From assembly GCA_025363475.1 (NCBI GenBank), contig JANYDS010000078.1:22667-86666 (forward strand): DNA of 64,000 nt. Reading direction: 5' to 3'. Each line of letters opens with the position of its first letter. Positions within the stretch are counted from its first letter, which is position 1. Below the pieces are notes generated by a model. That model made no database searches. It saw nothing but the letters and a program-made list of their open reading frames with translations, and was not told where the DNA came from. Positions 10,300 through 17,973 of this stretch are shown here, piece by piece. Source of the stretch: Terriglobia bacterium. GTDB taxonomy: Bacteria; Acidobacteriota; Terriglobia; Bryobacterales; Bryobacteraceae. Made by a program: the position numbers and the translations under genes.

Positions 10300-11738
10300 C
10301 AGCGGGCCAGCACTCGTTCGAGCCGTGCCGCCAGTTCCATGGGGCTGAAAGGTTTCACGAGATAATCGTCAGCGCCCAGACGAAAGCCCCGGAGAATGTC
10401 GGTCTCGTGCTGCCGTGCGGTAAGGAGGATTATGCGTACGCCGCTGGTGGCAGCATCTTCGCGCACTGCGGCCAGTATTTCAAACCCGTCGGAATAGGGC
10501 ATGTTCACGTCGAGAATGGCGGCATCCGGGACCTCGCGGCGGATCAACTCCAGCGCCTCGCGGCCATCGTTCGCGGTGTGGCACTGCATGCCGTAGCTCC
10601 CCAGAGTGGCGCTGACGAGAGACCGAATGGTGGGATCGTCGTCGGCTATTACGATGCGCGCCGGTCCGCCAACCCCGACTTTCAGTTTAGATTTCGAATC
10701 CGTTCTGGCCAGGCAGTGTTGCACGCGGCAAGCCGCTTCCAAATCGGTCCAGGGCGCGGCCATGAAATCCGTGGCGAATTCGCAGACCACGGGGTTGGCT
10801 GCGAACAGGGCTTCGGGACTGCCGGCCGCGATCAGCGGTATTTTGTTACTGGCCAGGGCGGCGGCATCCATCCACGGCGATTTGGCGGTTTCCGCGCAAA
10901 CGTTGAAAATCACCAGATCAAACGGTTTGACATCCTTCGAACCCGGAAGAACCGCGAAGCAGTCGAGGGTTCGCGTGAAAGCAGAACCCGCCTCCAGCGC
11001 AGCCTTGAGAAGAGCGGCAGGTTCCTCCTCGAACCCCAGAAGACCGATGCGGCGGCCAGACAACGCAGCTGCCACCCCCTCCGGAAGCACCGTGCCGGAA
11101 CCCGAGGGGTGCAACGCCGCCATAAATTCCTGCTCCAGCGAGGCCAGCAGCCCTGGCACCAGATCCCCGGCCGCATGTTCCAGTTCAACCCCGAGTTCGC
11201 TCACACGCGGAAGCCCGACGCTGGTGCCCACGCCCTTCCAGTTGTGCGCCGCGGCTTTGATCGCGCCAGCGTCGGCCGCTTCCATCAAAGCATGCACACG
11301 GGCAAGACTCGTAATCGCGAAGCTCTCCCGAATTTCCGCGATTTGGCGGGCAAAATCGGAATCCGGTTCGGGCGCTGAAAGCAGGTCGCGAATCATGGTT
11401 CGCAATTCCCGGACGTCCACCGGCTTGGTGAGCAAATTAATACAACCGGCCTCGCGGGCGTCGCGCTCCACATCCGCAGCCGCACTGGCCGTCACCGCTA
11501 CAACCGCGATGTCGCGCGTCTCCGGCACAGCCTTTAATTGCCTTACAAAATCGAGACCGCTGCCATCGGCCAGCTTCATGCCGACCAGGATCAGACGCGG
11601 ATGGAATCCGCGGATCACCGCCCGGGCTTCGCCAGCCCCCGTTGCAGTGCGAATATCAAAACCTTCCGATGCCAGCACCAGCTTCAGAAAGCGGAGATTG
11701 GTGACGTCGTCATCGACAATGAGAAGTTTATACGCCAT
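10299..11738 (-). CDS. multidomain response regulator: degenerate REC - Hpt - spacer - REC
   Basis: MAYKLLIVDDDVTNLRFLKLVL; Hpt-like AAHNWKGVGTSVGLPRVSEL; second REC RIVIADDDPTIRSL...AAILDVNMPYSDGFEIL...LLTAR...ADDYLVKPFS. Confidence 0.9.
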   Translation of the reverse strand: MAYKLLIVDDDVTNLRFLKLVLASEGFDIRTATGAGEARAVIRGFHPRLILVGMKLADGSGLDFVRQLKAVPETRDIAVVAVTASAAADVERDAREAGCINLLTKPVDVRELRTMIRDLLSAPEPDSDFARQIAEIRESFAITSLARVHALMEAADAGAIKAAAHNWKGVGTSVGLPRVSELGVELEHAAGDLVPGLLASLEQEFMAALHPSGSGTVLPEGVAAALSGRRIGLLGFEEEPAALLKAALEAGSAFTRTLDCFAVLPGSKDVKPFDLVIFNVCAETAKSPWMDAAALASNKIPLIAAGSPEALFAANPVVCEFATDFMAAPWTDLEAACRVQHCLARTDSKSKLKVGVGGPARIVIADDDPTIRSLVSATLGSYGMQCHTANDGREALELIRREVPDAAILDVNMPYSDGFEILAAVREDAATSGVRIILLTARQHETDILRGFRLGADDYLVKPFSPMELAARLERVLAR

Positions 11739-11740
11739 GT

Positions 11741-12931
11741 TCAGAACCGGTAACCCAAACCGGTATCGAGAAGGAAGTGGTTGACCTGGCCCGTGCCCAG
11801 CCGTTCTTCGCGACTGTAGCCGGTGCGCACGGCTACCAGCCAGCGGTGCGCTACCGTCTTGCGCAATTCAGCCTGAATGGAATTGGAACCGAGGATGCCG
11901 GTGTCTGTGATAGTGCGTATTTCCACTGCGCTTCTGCCATGCAGGTAACTCAAGCCCGCGTAGTCGCCGGAATCTCCGAGGTATCTTCGGGCATTTAACA
12001 ATACCGCCCCGGAAGAGCCTGCAAAAGCGGGTGCCAGAAAGAACTGGCTGCCAAGTCTCCAATTCCCGACGTACTTTGCCATGGAACCGGTATAAATGTT
12101 GATCTTCGTGGCAAAGCCGAGACGCCGCATTCCGCCCGAACCCTCGAAACCTCGCCCCAGCGACGCAATCAGATCGCCGCCAAACCGATATTGCGGATAC
12201 AGTTGATTCTCCGGCGAGAAGCCCGCATTCAAATAGGCGGAAAATCGCTTGCCGAACTTCGGATAGTATTCCAGCTCCACCTGATTTGCATCCAGGCCGA
12301 AGCGCCGGGCGTGAGAGAAGCGCGCGAAAACGTCACCGCGCGAAGTGACCCGCTTCAGTTGCGTCTGATATTCGTGCCACCCGTCCAGACCCTTTCCCGG
12401 CCTTTCGTAGGTGTTCCCGACCAGCAGTTCCCACTGGTGCGCATCCGATTGCAGACTCCGGCTCAGGGTGCGCGCTTCCACGTTGGCGGGGTCGATACTC
12501 AGCGCGTTGACCAGGTCGGCACGGGCTTCATCGAAACGGTGCAATGCGGCAAAGGCCCGGGCACGGGCCAGCAGAACGGCGGAATTTGCCGCAGTATGCA
12601 GCACGCCTTCGTTTGCTACCGTGAGCGCCCGCTCAGGATGCCCCGACCACAATTCCACGTTGACCTGGGCGACCGAGGCGTCGGAATACTCCGGATGCTC
12701 GGCGAGGCTGCGTTCGAGATCGGCGCGGGCTTCGTCAAAACGGCGTTCCCATGAAAGGACGATACCGCGAAAAACCCTCGCGTCCACATCTTGCGGCTCG
12801 GTGGTGAGATGCTTATTGAGAAGATCAAGAGCAGCGCGGTGATTGGAGGACGCAAGCCGCCGTGCGTCTTCCAGCGCGTCCGATCCGGGGAGCGGCGCGG
12901 CAGACTGGGCCACCAAAAACAAAGCGCACAT
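11741..12931 (-). CDS. TPR + YaiO-like outer-membrane beta-barrel protein
   Basis: TPR-like repeats then beta-barrel-like region ending LLDTGLGYRF (C-terminal Phe). Start ATG 12931 or GTG 12943. Confidence 0.75.
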   Translation of the reverse strand: MCALFLVAQSAAPLPGSDALEDARRLASSNHRAALDLLNKHLTTEPQDVDARVFRGIVLSWERRFDEARADLERSLAEHPEYSDASVAQVNVELWSGHPERALTVANEGVLHTAANSAVLLARARAFAALHRFDEARADLVNALSIDPANVEARTLSRSLQSDAHQWELLVGNTYERPGKGLDGWHEYQTQLKRVTSRGDVFARFSHARRFGLDANQVELEYYPKFGKRFSAYLNAGFSPENQLYPQYRFGGDLIASLGRGFEGSGGMRRLGFATKINIYTGSMAKYVGNWRLGSQFFLAPAFAGSSGAVLLNARRYLGDSGDYAGLSYLHGRSAVEIRTITDTGILGSNSIQAELRKTVAHRWLVAVRTGYSREERLGTGQVNHFLLDTGLGYRF

Positions 12932-14003
12932 GAAAAGCCGCACGCTTCACTATATCGTTTGCGCACTTCTGCTGGCCGTGAGTCCTGTTTCCGCCGCGAC
13001 CCGCGCCATGTGGGCCTGGGACATGGAAGATCAGCAGGAACTCCTGCGATTCGCCCGCGAACATCAGGTGTCCGTACTGTTTCTGCAATACTCCGCCAAG
13101 ACGGACGAGCGCGGCCTGCGCGCATTTCTGCGGGCGGCGCGGCAGCAACGGTTGGAGGTGCACGCCCTGGATGGTTGGCCCGAAGCAGTGCTTCCGGAAA
13201 ATCATGCCGAGGTGCTCAACGAGATTCAGGCCATTCTGAAATTCAATGCCGGGTCGGCGCCGGAGGAACGCTGGTCGGGTTTTCATCTGGACGCGGAGCC
13301 CTACCTGCTGCTGGGCTGGGACAGTCCGCTGCAATCGCGCATTGGATTGTGGTTCACTGAACTCACCCAAAAAGTTGCAGCCGCCCTGGCTGGTAAAGAC
13401 CTCGAATTCGGCATGGACGTGCCGTTTTGGTTTAACCCGGCGACCAGTTTACAGGGCAACATCGCCATCATGGATTACCGCAATGCCGCCCTGGGCGGTG
13501 ACGGCATCATTCGTTTGGGGCGCGACATGTTGACTGCGGCCGGACGCGAAAAAAAACGCGCGTTCATTGGCGTGGAAACAGAACCGGCGGGTGCTTCGCG
13601 AGTGGTATTCGTCCACGGTTTCCCGGCCGGGGAGTGGGCGGCGCTCACTCCGCAACAATTCCCGCTGCTGCTGAGTAGTCGCTTTGAGGGCTTTCGTCTG
13701 AACGTAATGCATTCCGGCGGAAAACGCTTCGTCGGCCTTGCCGAGCCGCCCGAAGCAGGCAAGGCCGAGGCGTTCCAAACCGCACTGGCGCACCTGGCTG
13801 CCATGGTTGGCGCCAGGGACGGCCGGTTCACCCGGGAAATTCCGGGATACGCGAAGACCACGTTTGCCGGCCACACAGAAGCGGAAATGGAACACGAACT
13901 GGAACTCGTGGAAACGGCTTTGCGTGACCAGCCGGGATTTGCCGGTTTCGCGATCCACCATTACCGAAGCTGGCGCCTGCTTACTGAAACGCCGCACAGG
14001 TAG
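12930..14003 (+). CDS. secreted hypothetical protein, possible TIM-barrel/glycoside-hydrolase-like
   Basis: Signal peptide MKSRTLHYIVCALLLAVSPVSAA; TRAMWAWDMEDQQELLRFAREHQVSVLFLQYSAK, WSGFHLDAEPYLL, DLEFGMDVPFWF; divergent to the YaiO/GT2 operon. Confidence 0.65.
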   Translation: MKSRTLHYIVCALLLAVSPVSAATRAMWAWDMEDQQELLRFAREHQVSVLFLQYSAKTDERGLRAFLRAARQQRLEVHALDGWPEAVLPENHAEVLNEIQAILKFNAGSAPEERWSGFHLDAEPYLLLGWDSPLQSRIGLWFTELTQKVAAALAGKDLEFGMDVPFWFNPATSLQGNIAIMDYRNAALGGDGIIRLGRDMLTAAGREKKRAFIGVETEPAGASRVVFVHGFPAGEWAALTPQQFPLLLSSRFEGFRLNVMHSGGKRFVGLAEPPEAGKAEAFQTALAHLAAMVGARDGRFTREIPGYAKTTFAGHTEAEMEHELELVETALRDQPGFAGFAIHHYRSWRLLTETPHR

Positions 14004-14140
14004 CGCGAACAATCCCCCCGGCGTCGCTCACCAGCGGCACCGGCGAATCATCGGTGTACTAGTACCAAAGTCACGCCAATAAACCTGTTTCATGCATGAT
14101 TTTGCCTTCATGACCCATACACTGGTGAGCAGGAACCAAT

Positions 14141-15019
14141 CTGAACACGACAACAAAACTTCTGCTCACCCTGTGCCTGTTCGGCGGAGGCGCGGCGCGC
14201 GCTGATCTTCTTTTTCAGGACACTTTCAGCACTCCCGGCACTCACCTCAACCTTGGGTCCTGGACTACGGAAGTAGGTTTTGGATCCTTCGTCGGTCGTA
14301 CCCAACTGACCGACTGGGCAACTCCGGGCGGCGGCGGAGAGTTCGTTATCGGGCCGGACGGGGCTCAGCTTTCGCTCAATACTTACAACCCCAACGGCTT
14401 CACACTTTTCGGAACCCACGCCAAGACGCTGCAGGCTTTTCAGCCCGACTCACCACTCACATTCACTACCCGTATGCAATTGACCAGTGTTCAGCCAGGC
14501 ATCGTGTATGGGATGTACCTTTATGGCTGTCCCGGGTGTACCAACAATCCCGATGAGATCGACATTGAGCTGGTCACGAACCTCCTGCAGCCAGGCGCAC
14601 CGCTGCGGGTGGAACTAAACCGGTTTACCAGCGGGTCCTCTGACTCTGGCGACGGTGGCTTGGTTACCCTGCCCGACGGCTTCAATCCGCTGGCGGCGCA
14701 CGACTGGACCATTAACTGGTCCCGGACTAAAATTGACTACCTCCTCGACGGCATAATCCTGGCCAGTGTAAGTGATCTGATACCGCAATCTGCTCTTCGG
14801 GCCAACGAACTCGCATTCGGACCCAATTCAAACTGGGGCGCCGCATATAGCGCGTCTTTGCAGCCGGTTGGTTCTGCCTTCGCGAACCAGTCATTCGTTG
14901 CACTGCTAACTTCCGTCACGATATCTGACTCTGCACCGGAACCATCCACGTGGGTTCTTATGCTCCTGGTCTTACCCGTTCTCTACTGGCTGCACAAACG
15001 CAAAATCCTTCACCGGTAA
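14141..15019 (+). CDS. PEP-CTERM-anchored GH16/LamG-like protein with probable CTG start
   Basis: In-frame from CTG 14141: (M)NTTTKLLLTLCLFGGGAARADLLFQDTFSTPG... ; NPDEIDIELVTN motif; C-terminal APEPSTWVLMLLVLPVLYWLHKRK. The supplied ORF begins at internal ATG 14474. Confidence 0.7.
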   Translation: MNTTTKLLLTLCLFGGGAARADLLFQDTFSTPGTHLNLGSWTTEVGFGSFVGRTQLTDWATPGGGGEFVIGPDGAQLSLNTYNPNGFTLFGTHAKTLQAFQPDSPLTFTTRMQLTSVQPGIVYGMYLYGCPGCTNNPDEIDIELVTNLLQPGAPLRVELNRFTSGSSDSGDGGLVTLPDGFNPLAAHDWTINWSRTKIDYLLDGIILASVSDLIPQSALRANELAFGPNSNWGAAYSASLQPVGSAFANQSFVALLTSVTISDSAPEPSTWVLMLLVLPVLYWLHKRKILHR

Positions 15020-15077
15020 CGCCCCGTTCTCTGCTGTTTCCGTTCGCTAACTCTCAGCAAAGCGGTATCCTTGAATC

Positions 15078-16061
15078 ATGAACTACCGGAATCTGCTGAC
15101 ACTGGGCGCGCTTGCTCTTCTTGCCGCCGCCGGGCTCCCGGCACAAAATAAAGCCGTCTGGAAAATGCCGCGCACGGGCGACGGCAAACCTGATCTTCAG
15201 GGTATCTGGACCAATGCCACGCTCACTCCGATGGAACGGCCCGCGTCCCTCGCCGGCAAGGCAACGCTCACCGATGCTGAGGCCACGGCCTACGAAAAGA
15301 AAGACATTGAGACCGCCGAAAAACAGGATGGCGCCTCCGATGGTCCTCTGATCGCAGCCGCCGGCTCTTCCGGCACCGGTGGTTACAACTTTTTGTTCAT
15401 CGACCGCGGCTCCCAGCTGGCACGCGTGGATGGTGTGAAGCGGACCTCGCTCGTCATCGACCCGCCGGATGGCAAAGTGCCGCCGATCACACAGGGTGGC
15501 CGTGACCGTAACCGCGCAGCCATGATGTCATTCGGCCGCTTCAACAGCGTGCAGGACAGGCCCATGTCGGAGCGCTGCCTCATCGGGTTCGGCTCAACCT
15601 CCGGCCCGCCCATGCTACCCGTGCTTTACAACAACAACTATCAGATCGTGCAGACTCCTGAGACGGTTATGATCCTGGTGGAAATGGTGCATGACGTCCG
15701 CGTGATTCGGATCAACGGAACGCACCCTTCCAAAAATGTTGAGTTTTGGCTGGGCGATTCCATCGGCAAATGGGAAGGCGACACGCTTGTGGCGGACACT
15801 ACGAATTTCTCCCCCAAAGCGGGATTTCGCGGCACTTCAACGGACCTGCATGTGATTGAACGCTTCACCCGCGCCGACGCGAATTCCATCCTCTACCGGG
15901 CCACCATCGACGATCCCACTACGTTTTCCAAACAGTGGACCCTCGAATATCCCTTCACGGCAACCCAGGGTCCGGTCTACGAATACGCCTGTCATGAAGG
16001 CAATTACGCCATTCAGGGCATCATGGGCGGCGCGCGCAAGGGCGAGACCGACAAAAAATAA
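15078..16061 (+). CDS. secreted hypothetical protein, 'GxWxGDTLVV/YEYACHEGN' family (copy 2)
   Basis: DGKPDLQGIWTNATLTPMERPASLAGKATLTDAEA, GKWEGDTLVADTTNF, YEYACHEGNYAIQGIMGGARK. Confidence 0.85.
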   Translation: MNYRNLLTLGALALLAAAGLPAQNKAVWKMPRTGDGKPDLQGIWTNATLTPMERPASLAGKATLTDAEATAYEKKDIETAEKQDGASDGPLIAAAGSSGTGGYNFLFIDRGSQLARVDGVKRTSLVIDPPDGKVPPITQGGRDRNRAAMMSFGRFNSVQDRPMSERCLIGFGSTSGPPMLPVLYNNNYQIVQTPETVMILVEMVHDVRVIRINGTHPSKNVEFWLGDSIGKWEGDTLVADTTNFSPKAGFRGTSTDLHVIERFTRADANSILYRATIDDPTTFSKQWTLEYPFTATQGPVYEYACHEGNYAIQGIMGGARKGETDKK

Positions 16062-16089
16062 ATGGGGGGGCCGACGCCCCCGTCACTAC

Positions 16090-16521
16090 TTATTTTGGAG
16101 CCAGCACCACAGGCCGTTTCGGATAATCACGCCGGTACTGCATATGGCACTCCACGCAAGATTGATAAAGCTGATCGTTCACCGCCAGCACGCCATTCAT
16201 ATCTTTCGCGTTCGCCGCTTTGAAAGCAGCGTTGCCGGCATCCAGCATCATCTTTGACCACTTGATCCAATTACCCTCATCGCGCGCACGGCCAGGCATC
16301 ATCAAAATATTGCCGCTCTCCGCCAGCATCAAAGCCTGGTTCGCCAGATTAGTCCATTCCACCTCCGTCTTCGGCTCATTCCGCTCCACATAGAACACCG
16401 CGTCCGACGTGGGGAAAATGATATTAATCATCAGCTGACTCATGGTGCCAACCCGCTGATACGGCGAAGGCGACTGAGCCAATGCCACGCTTGCCAGAAG
16501 AATCAAACCAAACTTGCGCAT
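16090..16521 (-). CDS. small secreted c-type cytochrome
   Basis: Signal peptide; single heme motif CVECH near C-terminus (YQSCVECHMQYRRDYPKRP). Confidence 0.75.
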   Translation of the reverse strand: MRKFGLILLASVALAQSPSPYQRVGTMSQLMINIIFPTSDAVFYVERNEPKTEVEWTNLANQALMLAESGNILMMPGRARDEGNWIKWSKMMLDAGNAAFKAANAKDMNGVLAVNDQLYQSCVECHMQYRRDYPKRPVVLAPK

Positions 16522-16623
16522 AAGAGTTCACTCAGTTTGACACCGTAAACCGCAAAAGGGAATAGGCCTCCGCAGTGATAGACTGACAGCGCCCGGCCCG
16601 GCCGGTAATATCTGGAGGGGGAA

Positions 16624-17088
16624 ATGAACCTGGCTACAGTTGTGACTCTCGGCGTTATGGCAGCTGGAACATCAATGGCTGCGGAGATGGAAACGGGTAT
16701 CCGCGTCCGCAGCATCCGCGTGCTGGCGGCAGACCCGGAAGCGGTGGCGACCTTCTATGAGAAGGCGTTCGGCATGTCCGAAACAAGACGCGCGGCCAAC
16801 TCGGCCACCTTCAAGGAAATCATCATCAACTCCGGCGCAACACCGGAAAAAGCCAAAGCTGCCACAAGCTCACCCATAGTGATCGCAACCCGTCCGAAGG
16901 ATGCTCCCGCCGGCGCAATGGCCTCGCTCATCCTCGAAGTCCCTAATCTCGACAAAGCGATTGAATCGGCAAAGGCCAGCGGCGGTACGCTGATGCGACC
17001 CGCAGCCAAATCCGGAGAAGGCCTCAGCTATGCTTTTGTCAAAGACCCCGATGGCAATCAAATAGAACTCGTGATGACGCCGAAATAG
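16624..17088 (+). CDS. VOC (glyoxalase/bleomycin-resistance) family protein
   Basis: IRVLAADPEAVATFYEKAFGM ... YAFVKDPDGNQIELVMTPK. Confidence 0.88.
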   Translation: MNLATVVTLGVMAAGTSMAAEMETGIRVRSIRVLAADPEAVATFYEKAFGMSETRRAANSATFKEIIINSGATPEKAKAATSSPIVIATRPKDAPAGAMASLILEVPNLDKAIESAKASGGTLMRPAAKSGEGLSYAFVKDPDGNQIELVMTPK

Positions 17089-17104
17089 CGAAAGGAGAGA
17101 TCTG

Positions 17105-17953
17105 ATGTTGCGTTTTGAAAGACTCGTTCTCGCAATCGTAATGCTGTGCGCAGTGTTGCCTGCAAAGGCTCAGTGGCTGGACTATCCCGAGCGGGGGACT
17201 CCGTTGACCCGGGACTGCAAGCCGAATCTGCTGGCGAGGGCGCCGCGCATCTCGGATGGCAAGCCGGACCTTTCCGGTGTCTGGCAGATTGAGCCTCCCC
17301 CAGATGGTGAAATCGAGTGACTTTACGGCCAGCAGTCCTTCGGCGCAGCGGGTGATGATCCCCGCACGTTCTCCCGGTATTGGGCGAATATCCTGATCGA
17401 CTTCAAAACCGGAGAGGCACCGATCCGCCCCGAAGCCGTCGAACGAACGTTGAAAAACCGGCAGTACTTTGATTCGCCCACGTCGCACTGTTTACCGGTC
17501 AGTCTGCCTGCCCGCAATCTCGCTGCTTTCCCTTTCAAGATTTTCCAGACGCCGCAGGCGATTGCGATTTTCTATGAGGTCGATGGGGCTTTTCGCCAGA
17601 TTCACACCGACGGACGCAAACTTCCTGTCGACCCGTTTCTTTCATGGATGGGTTACTCCACCGGCAAATGGGAAGGCGACACCCTTGTGGTGGATTCAGC
17701 AGGATTCAACGATAAGGCCTGGCTCGATGGACGGGGGCATCCCCGCGGCGAGGCACTGCGCGTTCAGGAACGCTTCCATCGCCGTGATTTCGGCCATATG
17801 GACGTCGAGACGACCGTTGAAGATTCCAATATCCTCACGAAGCCGGTCACCATTAAGTTCACTGAAGTGCTGATCCCCAACAGCGATGTTCTGGAGAATT
17901 TCTGCGCTGAGGGTGAGAGGGACCGGGCATACATGCCGACGGCCCATCTATGA
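17105..17953 (+). pseudogene. secreted hypothetical 'GKWEGDTLVV' family (copy 3), interrupted by in-frame TGA at 17318-17320
   Basis: Same reading frame continues past the TGA: ...PPPDGEIE*LYGQQSFGAAGDDPRTFSRYWANILIDFKTGEAPIRPEAVERTLKNRQYF...STGKWEGDTLVVDSAGFNDKAW. Confidence 0.8.
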
Positions 17954-17973
17954 GCGATCGCCATGACTCGCGC

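Noticed and set aside
10266-11784. 370-aa and 392-aa plus-strand ORFs over the response regulator
   Set aside because: Low-complexity Ser/Arg/Ala translations opposite a well-supported REC-Hpt-REC gene.
17318-17320. Selenocysteine recoding of the in-frame TGA
   Set aside because: No clear bSECIS-like hairpin just downstream, and the site is not a known Sec position; a CGA-to-TGA change is simpler.
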